Assembly (NCBI GenBank): GCA_027627225.1
Contig: CM051038.1
Span: 43,135,848-43,199,847, forward strand
DNA: 64,000 nt
From: Congeria kusceri
Taxonomy: Eukaryota > Mollusca > Bivalvia > Myida > Dreissenidae
Direction: 5' to 3'
The position numbers and the translations under genes were made by a program. Shown here piece after piece: positions 1 to 11,789 of this stretch; positions within the stretch are counted from its first letter, which is position 1, and each line of letters starts with the position of its first letter. The notes under the pieces were generated by a model. It had not been told where the DNA came from, did not search any database, and saw nothing but the letters and a program-made list of their open reading frames with translations.

Positions 1-825
1 TGATTTTTGAACCTACATGTATATATTGCATATGATAGTAAACTATTGGACCTTAATCGTTAACTTTGAGAAAATAAATGTCATGTCTTTTTGATGGTAT
101 ATAGAAATTGTCCTCTCAGTTTGCACTGTCTTTTGCACAAATCCCTATTCCAGGCACTATTGCTTGCTGTTTTACTAATTTTATAGCACTGTACGAAATT
201 TTAAGTGAGCATTGTGAGTGTTATTCAATTTTGTGAGTTGAACTGTTTACTGTTTCAGAGTAAGAATATTGAAAACTTCTTACTAGGTCATCAGTTTGCA
301 ATATTTTCAGCTAGTGGGGGATACTGATGCTGTTGAGTTCCATTGATATTGTAGCATAAGTATAGTTGTTTTGTTTACATTTCTGTAAATCGGTCAAGCG
401 TAGAAGTAGTGCAATATCCATGTGCTTATGTAGGCATTTACTGTTAGCTGACTGAATCAGGTGTATAGTAGTAGTAACAGATATTGTTATTTTAGTCAGT
501 CAGTAGAACACTTATAATGTAGCTTAATCATTAAAGTTGTGCATTGAAACCTTTTAAAGGTGCTTATCCACATTTAGTATCAGTGTATACAGTAAGTTTG
601 TAAATCAATTTCTCTTGTTACTTAATAGCATTTAGTTTAGTTTATTTGTGTTCAATTATTTTTTATAGAATTTGTGCTGTCTGTTATGGTCAGCATCGCT
701 ACTGCTGATATAAATTTGTCAATGGAGGGAATACTTGCTGAAATCAGCAAACATTATGATTTTACGTCATAAGTTTTGGACTGGGTTGAACTCTCCAATA
801 TTAAAAGCACAAACACGTCATAAAT
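1..825. other. Leader of retroelement or flanking DNA, no gene
   Basis: I see no supported gene here. The stretch lies upstream of the gag-like frame at 826 and could be the untranslated leader of the Gypsy-type element. No sequence matching the 3' LTR at 2849-3257 was found, so a 5' LTR is either outside the window or lost. A short ATG frame near 723 is closed by a stop at about 771. Confidence 0.4.
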
Positions 826-1275
826 GTGATCTTATGTCAGATTACAACTCCTTGTTACGGGAGATTCGACAAGGAAATTTCAACTTCTTTGTCTCATGAT
901 GGTCACTTAAACCCAGCGGCCCCTACAAAGCCCAAAAGAGCCACACAGTGTGCTCTCTGCACACCTTCCAATGCTGAACAGCTGTCATCTATGGGCAACA
1001 GGATACAACAACTTGAATCTCGTCTAACTAATATTGAATCTAACCTGGAAACTAAAATTAATTCCAAGTTTGACATGTTGCTACGCAAACTTGATGATAA
1101 GCTGCCCTCTACTGTTACACCACCTATCGTTACACCAGCCCCAGATGTACCTGCAGTAAGGGGCCGTGGTAAACCTTGGCGTGGCAATTTTCGCAACACG
1201 CAGCAATGCAACCCTGCCCGATCATTAAATCAAAACCCTTCTTTTCAGTCTCAACAACTGGACGTGGACAGATGA
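826..1275 (+). pseudogene. gag-like fragment of Gypsy element
   Basis: A 149-residue frame. The middle (MGNRIQQLESRLTNIESNLE) is a coiled-coil-like segment, followed by a Pro/Thr-rich stretch and a basic Arg/Gly patch (GRGKPWRGNFRN), as in the C-terminal part of many Gypsy nucleocapsid regions. No CCHC zinc knuckle is visible. The downstream protease frame overlaps the end in another frame, so gag and pol were probably joined by frameshifting or have drifted apart. The assignment rests mainly on position. Confidence 0.5.
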
Positions 1276-1312
1276 GCAAGAACTACAACCACCCAAACTT
1301 TTAACCGCCTCC

Positions 1313-2257
1313 TTGAATGGCCAACCGGCGGCGGGTGATCATGAAAGTGATGGCCAATCTTGTGAGTCTGATGTTCAATCCAGACTGATTGGAGATTTTA
1401 ACTCCTCAGATATTTTGCTTCACAATGTTTGTGTGAAAGCATTGATCGACACTGTGAGTATGGTAACTACAATGTCTCACTCATTTTATTTGTCGTTGCC
1501 TGATAAACCAACTTTGTTGAATGTTGACAGTCTTGGTCTTAATGTGTCATTGGCTGACGGATCGAAACTGAATATGTTAGGATATGTTGAAACAAGTGTT
1601 CTAATACCAATTTTATCCTCTTTTAACAGTGTTCTTCCCATTCTTGTTATTCCTGACAACTCTGAAAATGCTTCTTGTCCGGTGATTATCGGTACAAATG
1701 ATATCAGGAGATGTAAAGCTGCTGTTTCACAAAGGGTTGAATTAATAATTCCAGACTCTTGGAAAACTGCATTTGATTCTTTGACCTGCCATCCATGCAC
1801 GGTAAGGTCAACCAACAAACGTGTTGTTGAGGTTGCACCGTATGAGACTGTTACTCTCAATGGAATTGCACGACGTCTCGAAAATATGGAAAGTGTTGTG
1901 ACAGAGAACATTGAATGTGACAAACCGTATCTTGTTCAACCTGCAGTTGTACGTTTGTCTGCACATGGTTCTACAACCAAAGTTCCAGTGAAGATTTGCA
2001 ACATTGACCAGGGAGTCCTTTTTCGTTCTACACTTCTGGATGGCCAAAAGGTGCGCCAGTTAGTTATCCCAGATTCTCATAAAACCATTGCATTAAGGGT
2101 ATTCATGAAGATATTGGTCACCCTGGTAAGGACAAATCTCTTTTTGGCTTGCTCGGCAGAGGTTATATTGGCCCGGCATGGAGACGGACATTACGTCACG
2201 GGTTTACAGTTGCCTTCGTTGTGTTTGCAGGCAAACGCCTGTCAAACCTATGGCTAA
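1313..2257 (+). pseudogene. Retropepsin-like region fused to start of integrase
   Basis: Residues around VCVKALIDTVSMVTTMS match the retropepsin active-site neighbourhood, but the catalytic Asp-Thr/Ser-Gly triad reads Asp-Thr-Val, so the protease is probably dead. LPILVIPDNS and CPVIIGTNDI fit the rest of the protease fold. After residue 240 the frame reads RQLVIPDSHKTIALR, typical of the linker just before the integrase HHCC domain; the expected 1.5-2 kb of RT and RNase H are missing. The HHCC histidines appear in a different frame (2102 onward), so a frameshift follows. Confidence 0.65.
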
Positions 2258-2624
2258 GTTGATGTCAGGCGGATGTGAAGATATACTCGTTATCACTGAC
2301 CATTTCACTCGTTTTGCCAAAGCAGTCCCTTGCAAACGCACATCCGCGCAGGCCACTGCAAAAGCTCTCGTTGATAACTTTATTGTGCATTTTTCATTTT
2401 CCGAACAATTGCACCGTGATCAAGGTAGAAACTTTGACTGTAACAGAGAATCTACTCTGCCTCTCCAAACTCCAGATCCTACCTCTCAACCAACCCCAGG
2501 CCTTCAAGGCAATATCGGCCACCTGACCGGTACGGGGAATGGGTCGTGTACATGGCTGCGTTTTAACTCCTTTCATGCAACTCAGATGTCACTAGTACAC
2601 AGTAACATGTATTGCTTATTTTAA
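2166..2624 (+). pseudogene. Integrase HHCC cysteines and core fragment
   Basis: The frame opens with YWPGM, then the Cys-x2-Cys pair of the integrase zinc-binding domain (SCLRC), and continues into the catalytic core: ILVITDHFTRFAKAVP holds the first catalytic Asp and LHRDQGRNF the second. The text then loses similarity after about 2440, so the last catalytic Glu is not seen. The His half of the zinc site lies upstream in another frame, with a one-base shift near 2160. This is a non-functional remnant. Confidence 0.75.
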
Positions 2625-2833
2625 TGTTTGTTTATTGTTTTAATTTGATGTTAATATGTGAATTACCATGTATTTTATTCTTTAATCCAATATCAAGCTT
2701 TATGTGGAGCAAGTAATTATGTGGAAGTTTAAAACTTCATATATTCTTTCGGATAGTTTCAGTACTTGTATTATTATTATGTGTACATCTGTAATGTTTA
2801 GTTGTTGCTTCTATTTCTCAATTCGAATTTTCT

Positions 2834-2848
2834 CGAAGAGGGGGGATA
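2834..2848 (+). promoter_or_regulatory. Polypurine tract
   Basis: CGAAGAGGGGGGATA lies directly before TGTAAC, the first bases of the 3' LTR, as expected for the plus-strand primer of an LTR retrotransposon. Confidence 0.7.
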
Positions 2849-3257
2849 TGTAACCTGTGTACAGTTATGTGTGTAAGGTGATGTGTGAATTAAGTATGAT
2901 AGGTTTTCACTGTCCGAATTGGTTATGAGCACCTTTCAATGTAATCCCCATACCAAGCTATCAATTAACTAACATATCCATTTTTCTAACAAGAAACCCA
3001 GCACATTCTTACGTTTGTCACCAGAGACTTGAGTCATTATATAGATATAGTATCCTGCAAAGGAATATTTGACCAAGTCATTTTGCCCTGCTTGGTAAGA
3101 TTTGTATTTTATTTTTGTCTTTATTGCATATTAATTATTGCATGTAATATATTTAATGCATAATTTCTATTTTTCAGGTTTATAATTTTATATTTAAAAT
3201 ACTGGAATAAATATCGAAACTTTACAACGAGTTGACCTCATTCAACACCCCGTTACA
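2849..3257 (+). repeat. 3' LTR of Gypsy element
   Basis: A 409-bp block beginning TGTAAC and ending GTTACA, a six-base inverted terminal repeat, placed immediately after the polypurine tract. An AATAAA signal (GGAATAAATATC) lies in its last 60 bases. No partner LTR is visible in the window. Confidence 0.7.
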
Positions 3258-3629
3258 TTGAGTATTTTTCATTTATTTTTATTTTTCACCTGGCATCAGG
3301 ACGCTTCCATACAATGTGTATATCATGTGATTTATTATAATTACAGTTTCTAAATTTATTTAAAAAGTTACTTTGATGACACAATTACTTTTTGCTATTT
3401 ACGTGTATGTAACTGAAATATTCACCAGAATGTACTGGAATAAGACCATCAAATTAATACGCTACATTATTTGTGACTCGCTGCGAAAGTGATATTTCTT
3501 GTTACCGATTCTAATTCTGAATATTTTGACAACTAATTACTGCAATTTATTAATTTTAAACTCAAGTATGGAAAATCGAGAGCTTGCTCCGTATGACCTA
3601 CTTTTGACTCTGTAGGCTACAAAGCACTA

Positions 3630-4366
3630 ACAATCGGTGCTCCTAGCTAGGTCAAGATCACAATTCATGGTCAAATATAAAAAAAAATCAATCCTTACCA
3701 CTTTGTTAGGAGCATATCTTTGTCAAGCATGAATGGATTTGCAAATACAGCAGAAATGGTAACCTTGCTGAGCCAGAGTTTCGCGTGCAAGAACCAGGTC
3801 CCTATGCCCAAGGTCAAGGTCTTAATTTAAGGTCAAAGGTCAAATATAGGACATCAATCCTTACCACTTTGTCCAGAGCATATCTTTGTCCAGCATGGAT
3901 GGATTTTCAAATAAATTGGCGGAAGTGATGCGTATGTTGAGAAGGAGTGTTGCGCGCAAGAACCAGGTCCCTAGATCCAAGGTCAATTACACAATTTCAG
4001 GTCAAAGGTCAAATATAGAAATTCAATTCTTACCACTTTTTCCGGAGCATATCTTTGTCAAGTATGGATGGATTTTCAAATAACTTGGCAGAAGTGGTAA
4101 GTATGGTGAGACGGTGTGTCGCTCACAAGAACCAGGTCCATATTGCTAAGGTCAAGGTCACAATTTAAGGTCAAACGTCAAACATAATAAATCAATCCTT
4201 GCCACTTTGTCCGGAGCATATCTTTTTCCAGCATGCATAGATTTTCAAATAACTTGGCAGAAGTAATAAGCATAATAAGACCAAGTGTCGCGCTTTAGAA
4301 CCAGGTCCCTAGGATTAAGGTCAAGGTCACAATTCAATGTCAAATGTTAAATATAAGAAGTCACTA
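3630..4366. repeat. Tandem array, ~168-bp unit, four copies
   Basis: The marker AGCATATCTTTGTC or close variants occurs at 3711, 3877, 4046 and 4215 (spacings 166, 169, 169). Each unit contains CAAGGTCAAGGTCACAATT, GGTCAAA and AAGAACCAGGTCCCTA. The units differ by scattered substitutions. One diverged single copy lies at 33030-33200. Short open frames inside are not coding. Confidence 0.85.
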
Positions 4367-4441
4367 TTGTTGTTGTTGTTGTTGTTGTTGTTGTCGTCGG
4401 CGTCGTCGTCGTAGTCGTCGTCGTCATCATCATCATCATCA
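4367..4441. repeat. Trinucleotide microsatellite (TTG/TCG/TCA)n
   Basis: A run of TTG triplets passes into GTC/TCG triplets and then CATCAT triplets, directly at the end of the 168-bp array. Confidence 0.95.
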
Positions 4442-5272
4442 ATATTATCCATAGTATCCGTATTATAAATATATTCATAAGTATTTCATTTTAATATCAC
4501 AATTATCGCAGTTCGTTTTTTACAATGTGGTCTTAACATGCACAAGTTAAATCAAGTCTAGTACTGACAGCCTACATGCATATTTACAACAATTATTAAA
4601 TGATATTAATAATGACATAGTTATTACATTTTGCATACAACAGACAGGTCACTAAGCAATAGTAGAACAATGTATATTTACGAATAAAGTACTGTTGAAT
4701 GTTACAATACGCCTTCACCATTCGCGGCCCTTTTTATTTATCCGATCAAGATTCTAAACTTTACATGATAAAAGCTATTAAAAATCGATCATTTAATTGA
4801 TTTTGTAATTATAAAAACGCAAATCCTTTAGTTTGAAACCATTCGCGGCCCTTTTTATTTATTCGATCAAGATTTTTTTATGATAAACATGCCAATACTT
4901 AAGTTTGAAACCATTTTCATCAGCGGTTTTATAAATACAATTATAACATCAAACAGGAATTTTAATATCAGTATGTAAACTCTCTACTGATTTTACACGT
5001 GGCGGAACTACAATGGTGAAGCTGTGGTCTGTGACCTTATCCGATCAAGACTGTTAATTGTACATTATATACATGTATTTATATTTTAATAATCCTCTTA
5101 AACCTTTGTTTGGAATTGGATATGTTACAGTTGGATTTTATAATAGGTCAAGACCGTTTGCTGCCTTATTTAATTGTATTTAATTATTAAATATCCCTGC
5201 ATACTAATCATTGGACGTTTGATCTTCTTTAGGTTCCTCAAGACCTTTCTCCAGGGCTTGCTAATGTGTCGA
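4442..5272. other. No gene; 38-bp direct duplication at 4718 and 4838
   Basis: No coding signal. ACCATTCGCGGCCCTTTTTA with following bases occurs at 4718-4755 and again at 4838-4875 (spacing 120), and a diverged third start (GTTTGAAACCATTTTCATC) lies near 4903, so a decayed 120-bp tandem repeat is likely. Confidence 0.6.
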
Positions 5273-6205
5273 ATTTATTCTATGTTTTCAGACACACTAA
5301 GTTTTCGGACACCCGCAAAATCTGTCGAAATAATTATTGTTTGCGCCTCTTTATTTTCAGACACTTTCAGAAAATGAATTGAAATGTTTTCGGACGGATA
5401 ATTGATGTCAACTATATAAGTATATACAACGCAACTACGATGGGCGAATTTTCATTTGTAACGATAAATGACTTACCGGCACATACCGACATATAGTACA
5501 TGTTAATGTGTTAATGTCCGACCGGTCGCTTTGGAGTCGAACGCGGCAACAGTGAAGTCTTCCAGCCTAAAAGCAATGCTTCATCAGCACTGCTGTACCG
5601 ACGTCAAACTTATCCATTAATGACAATATCGAAATATCCTAAGCCAATATGCAATCACCACACTTGATTAAGAAAAAATGAATGCAATGTAAAGGTAATT
5701 CATTTATTTCAATATATTATATACGATATAAAATTTCAAACCAATCAAAATATTATAATCAGTTACATATATTTAAATAAATCACATTTTTAAACCAATC
5801 AACACCAATTTACTCTTCCTGAAAAACAAATATTTTGAATCGATAATTGGTAATTAACACCAATTATACTAAAACCTTTCATAGGGAGCGACAGGTTTTA
5901 TCACAGACATGTCTCCTATCGTTTGCCAATTTAATCTTGCGAACAATTTGCAGCACCATTCTGCATGTCGATTATCAGGTTAGGGACAATATTATGGCTT
6001 CAATAAACAACCTCCAGTCAAAAGTCCATAACCGCATACAACTATAGAAACAAGTGCGTAGCTTATTTGCGATTGTTCGACTTGAACATTTTTCAGATTC
6101 TTTGTTTTCGGACAGATTTCAATCATTTATTTTTTTGTGAATCTAAGAATTCAGACGCTGAATTTTTTATTATTATTTTTAAGCGTCTGAAAACATAGAA
6201 TAAAT
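5273..6205. mobile_element. DNA-transposon-like element with perfect 21-bp TIRs
   Basis: Positions 5273-5293 (ATTTATTCTATGTTTTCAGA plus C) and 6185-6205 are exact reverse complements. Both ends carry further TTTTCAGAC/TTTTCGGAC motifs just inside. The 933-bp interior has no long frame, so it is probably a non-autonomous element. No clear target duplication was found next to the TIRs. Confidence 0.6.
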
Positions 6206-7661
6206 ACGGTATATTCTATTAAAATTATTTTTAATATACAAATGAAATGTAAAAATCAGTTTAACTGAGTTATTTTACTTATTCCTATACTATGTTATAG
6301 TTAAATATTAATATAATGTAATTTTATAAATAGTTAAAAAATTAATACGACAAAATGTATGGTTGATTGTGTTATTTTTAAATTGATCAGATTTCGGACT
6401 AAAATCAAGAATACAAGAATGCTATGTTTGAGTGTTTTTATGTTATTTACTTTACATGATATCTTTATATAACAAAGTACAAAGTTTGTTTATTATATTA
6501 TTATTATTGGACTTTTTCGAATAATATTTACATTTACTCAATTATTTCTGAATAACGATTTGCATTATTGTATTTTTACGCTATGATATTAAACATGTTA
6601 ACTGAAAAATAGATCTGCGAGGTATGTAAACGAAGCTCGCGCCAGTGCCAAAATAACATGACCGTTATACCAACCAGAGGTCATTTGTAACTATTGCGAA
6701 ATGGTTGGATTATCATAATCCCACATGAATACGTATTATGGTCCGAAAGTGTTTCCCTCATTTCGGGTGTGAACTTGAGACAAAGAAGTACTTCTGAGAC
6801 CTGTGTTATAGTCGGTCCCGCGAGGGCTTTCCTGCCTGTTACGTCGGTGCTTCTTATTCAGGCATTGCCATGCTAACGTGCCAGCTGTTTTGTTTTGCTG
6901 GGTTCACGTTCTGTTTTCTCAGTGCACTGCTTAAATATAAATTTGGAACTTTTGAAATTCTAAAAAATATATATAATAAATTATAAATGATACAAATAAT
7001 CAAATAAGTAATAAGCGAAAAAAAAACACCACCAAAATAAACTTCAGTTTTAATTTTACTTATTAGTTAGTGTTGTTTTTTTTTTTTGTAATCTTTCACA
7101 TTGCAGATAACATAAATCGTAATTTCGATGTTTCAAGCTTAGTTTGTAGTTTTTCGTAGAACAACTAAATATACCACAACTACACATAGCAAATGCTCTC
7201 AAGCGCTATGATAGGAACGCATTTACTATATATACATAAACCAGTCAGATTCGCCTACGCTAAAGTAAGCAGTGCCGTTTTGAATATCATGCACGTTTGT
7301 CAAATGCTTATCATTTTGAAAATGAATGTGATTTAAACTCGAATGTTCGGAAAACTCAAAAGCGACAGGGCACGGCTTTCAATATAGGATCATATTATAA
7401 TGGCAATCGTGGAAGAATACATTATTGTATGTAGTACATAATTACTGTCTACTGTCATTGATTTCGATAATGGGGTCTCAGTTATTTTAAAGGTAAACAA
7501 CATAATTGTTTTTTCTTCTTTGTTCGATGCAAAACTTCTCGACAATGGCCCAATGACGATGTTTAGTGTCTTTAAAACAATATGAAACATAATCACACAA
7601 CATGTTTGCAAATGTGGTTGAAATGCCTTTCACACATACTTGGCAAGTATATATATTATAT
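6206..7661. other. AT-rich intergenic DNA, nothing recognised
   Basis: No domain, splice-consistent exon or clear repeat was recognised. The short frames at 6694-6876 and 7390-7611 have no recognisable protein features. Confidence 0.5.
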
Positions 7662-8000
7662 ACAGAACAGAACAGAACAGAACAGAAATTTTATTAGACA
7701 TAAACTTTACAGTTTCTAGTGTTTAACAATAATACATTGTACATTATACATTATAGTAAGTGATAATTTATTTTAATATTTCTAAAACTGGATGAACTTG
7801 TCTAAATATAAATGAAACTTGCATTTTCACTCATAAGAATAGTACATCTATTTAAAATGGAACTGTTTTCGTGTGTCCATTTGAAGTAAACAACAATTAT
7901 ATAACTATAGCCACATGAATATCAAATTAATTAAGCAGTAGTGGTATAGAATATGTTTACAGATATACATCAATATGCACATATATGCAAACATCTGTTA

Positions 8001-11000
8001 TTAATTGTTCATCATAATATTTTGGCGAATACTTAATGCCTCTGATATGTACTTGCTTAACCTAAACATTTCACTTTTATTCTGTGTATTTAGCAATTGC
8101 GTGAGTTTGAACATACTAGGCCTGATTCTATAATAATTTTTAATATATTTTTCTCTTATTTGAACGAATGTAGTACATTTCAACAAGAAGTGGAATTCAT
8201 CTTCCACTTCATTATTTTGGCATAATTGACAAAGTCGCATGTTTCTATCTACCTGATCGTATCTACCAGTTTGTATTCTCAGATTATGTGCACAAAGACG
8301 TAGTTTTGTAATCGCTGTTCTCAAATTTCTTGATACGATTGTTTCTAAATATGATTCAAATGAAAATGTTGTTCTTATTGCTTTATACACAATCAAAACT
8401 CTATTATCAGTTACGTCACGTTGCCACTCTTGTAAGTATTCATCAATAACTCGTTGCTTAAACAAAGACAAAAAATTACGTTCATTGATTAGTGAGTTAT
8501 TGGCCCATACATAATTAAATCCATATCTAGAGAGTAGGTCCTTAACCTTTCCAAACCAATTTATCTTGTTATTATTTAAATCAGTCAGACCATCTTCCAT
8601 GCTTGATCGCAGTATTATATTGTCACTTTTAGTAAGTTTAAACCAATATTTGATAATGCGTACATATCTGCTAACATGTAACGGGTATCTACCAAGTTCG
8701 CCGTATACGGCAACATTTGAAGTTGATTTTCTGACACCAAGAATAGCCTTGCAGAATTTTAGGTGTAATTTTTCTAACTCGTTAGACTTAGAGAAACCCC
8801 ATATTTCGCATGAGTATGTAATAATTGGCGAAACAAAAGCATCAAATAACTGTAAGGCTACCTTTGGTTTACAATCATATGTTTTCAAATTTGATAGCAA
8901 TGTGTTTAGTGCCTTTAGACCTTTACCACGTAAAGTATTAGTATTAAGATTAAAATTTCCAGTATAATTCAGTGTTACACCTAGGTAGATAAAATCGTTA
9001 ACCATGTCTAGGTATTCATTTCCATACATCCACTTCTCATTACGTTTTTTACCTCCTTGTTTACGGAAAACAACAATTTTGGTTTTTGCTATATTGACTT
9101 GTAAGCCCCATGTATTACAATAGTCATAAAGACAATTTAGAGACATTTGTAAATCTTCAGGCGTTTCACCAATTACAACCATGTCATCTGCAAAAAGCAA
9201 TAAAATCAAACATATATTTTGTAGATTAATTCCAGCACTATGTCTATTTTGCAGAAACATTTCTAAATCATCTACGAAAAGTGAAAATAGTATCGGTGAC
9301 ATTATCTCCCCCTGTCTTAAACCTACTGCTATATTAAAGTAATCTGAATAGGTATTACAATGCTTTACACATGATTTGACAGATTGATACATGCTGCGTA
9401 TAATACGTAAAATTTTACCATCCAAATTGGACTTGTATAACTTCAACCATAGTGCGTTTAAATATATAGAATCGAAGCAACGTTTCATATCAATGAAACA
9501 GCAATACAAACGTTTATTCGTATTTACATATTTTTGAATAACTGAATGAAGGATAAAAACTGCATCTATAGTTGATCTTCCTTTTCTAAAACCAAACTGA
9601 GCGTCAGAAATAACATCATTACTTTCGCACCATATTGATATTCTGTGGTTTAGTACACATGTAAATAACTTTGCAAAATTGCTTAACAATGTGATACCTC
9701 TATAATTACTAACGTCTGATTTGTCACCCTTCTTATGTAGGGGAATTATAATTCCTTTGGTCCAACATACAGGGAAATTCCCAGCGTTTACGATTATATT
9801 GAAAATCGTTGTGATATAACCAGCCAAAATATCGCAAGCTTCTATAAAGTATTCATTTGACAATTTATCTTCTCCTGGCGATTTACATTTCTTTAGAAGA
9901 GCAATAGCTTTAATAACTTCATTACATGTTATTTGGTTATCTAGATCCCCGAATACATTGGTGAAATTATCAAATTTGTGATTCAAACTAAAATCTTCTG
10001 CATCAGCATTTGTTGTATAATTAATATCAGAAAACATTTGCTCAAAATGATTCTTAAAATCATCAAGTGGCACATGGCTATTATTACATGTTGTATTTTG
10101 GGATCTAAAGTACCTCCAAAAGTCTTTTGGTTTATTTCGTTTAAGATCTTCAAACTGTTTACAGCGTTTAAAATTGAATGCCTTACGCTTCTTTTTTGAA
10201 ATTAATTTATAATTTCTATTCAATCGACACATTTCTATTATATCAGTATCACGATGTGAATTATTATAGATATACAAGGCGTCTTTATACAATCTTTTCG
10301 CTTCCCTACATTCTTGGTCAAACCATTTATAGCTGTCTGAAATAATATGTTTTTCGAATTGTCGATATTTTTTAACACGTTTGATGAATAAGGGGTCAGC
10401 AACATCTCTTACAATATTTGTGAAATTATTTACTATCTTATTAACATTTGTTTCACTTTGCTCAGTATAATTTAGAAATAAATTGTTAAAATCCGAGGCC
10501 CTACTAACTAAACCATCACGAAAATGTTGCTTTTCATCCTCACTCCATTTTACGTACTCACTTATATATGGCTCTTCTATAATAACCCGCCTGTTACATA
10601 TCATATTGAAAGATAGTGGGGCATGATCACTAAAATTATTAAAATCTTCAACAGTAAAATTGTCTACGGCATTAAAAGAATGTTCGCTGAGTAACAAGTA
10701 ATCAATTACGCTTGCGCCATTTGTATTACAGCATGTATATTTACCAATACTAAAGTCTGAACCCAATCTCCCGTTTGCGATTCTCAATGCCGTAGCCTTA
10801 CATAAATCTAGTAAATTATTTCCTTGAGAGTTAATTCCCTTGTCCATTGAATCTCTTGGTAACGCGTTATCAGATGAATAATATTCAGGGTCGATATCAC
10901 GTATATATGAATCACAAATAATAGTATCACTTTTACAAGCTGTTCTAGCATTAAAATCACCAGCTAACAGAACGGTGCCCACAGCACAATAATGATTTAT

Positions 11001-11426
11001 ATCGTTACCAAGTCATTGAAACAGGTCCGTATCTATCAAATTAGCAATCGGCGAAGATCTACCCCACATATATACTGCTGCAAGGTATATGTTTTCATTA
11101 TTATTAAAATAATGTTTATCTATTTTAAGCCATATGATAGTATCATGTGTATTTTTATCAATAGATATTCCACTGCTAATGCTTTTGCGCGTGTATATTA
11201 CTATACCTCCACTATAGCGCTTTGCTTGCCTATGTCTATATTTCCTATAAAAGTTATGACAATCATAGCCAGAAAGTTCAATTTTGCTTGATTTACAAGT
11301 CCATGATTCCAACAGAATAATCAAATCATATTGTAAGATAAAAGAGAGAAAATCTGGGTCTTCTCGTTTTGCTGCACTTAACCCATTGCAGTTCCAGACT
11401 AAGCACTTAAGTCCATCCGGTCCCTC
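8001..11426 (-). pseudogene. LINE-A ORF2: endonuclease + reverse transcriptase, one nonsense codon
   Basis: The reading frame runs from just after the amber codon at 11427-11429 to 8001, about 1,140 codons, interrupted only by TGA at 11013-11015 (LINE-C and LINE-D have an Ile codon at the aligned place). The N-terminal part is an exonuclease-endonuclease-phosphatase fold: LLESW, GGIVIY, AGDFNAR, SVIDYLL and SDHAPLSF are its landmark motifs. The reverse transcriptase follows with IIIPLHKKGD, NYRGITLL, FGFRKGRST, CFIDMKRCFDS, GLRQGEIMSPILFS and the FADD catalytic box. Near the C-terminus CQLC-x9-H-x4-C is a CCHC zinc motif. The protein nicks target DNA and copies the LINE RNA there. A single point mutation separates this copy from an intact frame. 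Confidence 0.92.
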
Positions 11427-11429
11427 CTA
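11427..11429 (-). promoter_or_regulatory. In-frame amber codon between ORF1 and ORF2 (LINE-A)
   Basis: The context is GACGCG-TAG-GAGGGACC. The frame is open on both sides: ORF1 ends YDTLYIDGRPVKDA and ORF2 continues EGPDGLKCLVWN without a shift. LINE-C and LINE-D have a TAG at the same place. Confidence 0.8.
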
Positions 11430-11515
11430 CGCGTCCTTTACTGGCCTGCCGTCAATGTATAAGGTGTCGTATGACACCCACGCCCTTTTTCCCGCCTGCT
11501 TTTCCTCTTATATAT
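11430..11515 (-). pseudogene. LINE-A ORF1 C-terminal remnant
   Basis: The minus-strand text EEKQAGKRAWVSYDTLYIDG aligns with LINE-D ORF1 (RRLGKRAYLAYDTLYIDG). Upstream of this the frame is closed (TAA) and similarity ends, marking the 5' truncation. Confidence 0.75.
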
Positions 11516-11789
11516 ATTTAATATTTTCAAATTTGCAGGGTCTTAGTGTTTTTTATGGCGAAAAATGAGTTTGGTCCAAAGCCTTACTAGGTCCTCTATT
11601 TCTTGTCTCTCACAGAGTATGCCAGCTAATAAAACTGATAACGGTCGTTATTCGCATTTAGTCGTATCTGTATATTCGGCGAATGTGTGTTAGTCACGAA
11701 CAAATTGTACACTATCACGTAGGTATATCTTTAAAATAATCCATGTATAAAATAATACATAATAATAAAAATAATAATGACGATGATTG

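Larger units (their letters stand above)
720..3257 (+). mobile_element. Decayed Ty3/Gypsy-type LTR retrotransposon
   Basis: The order is gag-like coiled region, retropepsin-like region, integrase zinc-binding and core region, polypurine tract, then one LTR, which is the Ty3/Gypsy order. Reverse transcriptase and RNase H are absent: the frame at 1313-2257 passes straight from the post-protease segment (VPVKIC) into the pre-integrase segment (RQLVIP), so an internal deletion near 2035-2050 is the simplest reading. Frameshifts near 1275 and 2160 and a changed protease active site show that this copy cannot work. The 5' boundary is uncertain. Confidence 0.75.
7662..11515 (-). mobile_element. LINE-A: 5'-truncated APE-type non-LTR retrotransposon
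   Basis: Read on the minus strand: the last ~27 codons of ORF1, an amber codon, ORF2 with endonuclease and reverse transcriptase, a 3' UTR, and a tail of TTCTG pentamers (plus strand ACAGA repeats at 7662-7687). ORF1 similarity to LINE-C and LINE-D stops near 11515, so the copy is 5'-truncated as is usual after target-primed insertion. It is the best preserved copy in the window. Confidence 0.9.

Noticed and set aside
3630..4366. CRISPR-like array
   Set aside because: Eukaryotic context, contiguous 168-bp diverged units without short repeat plus unique spacer structure.
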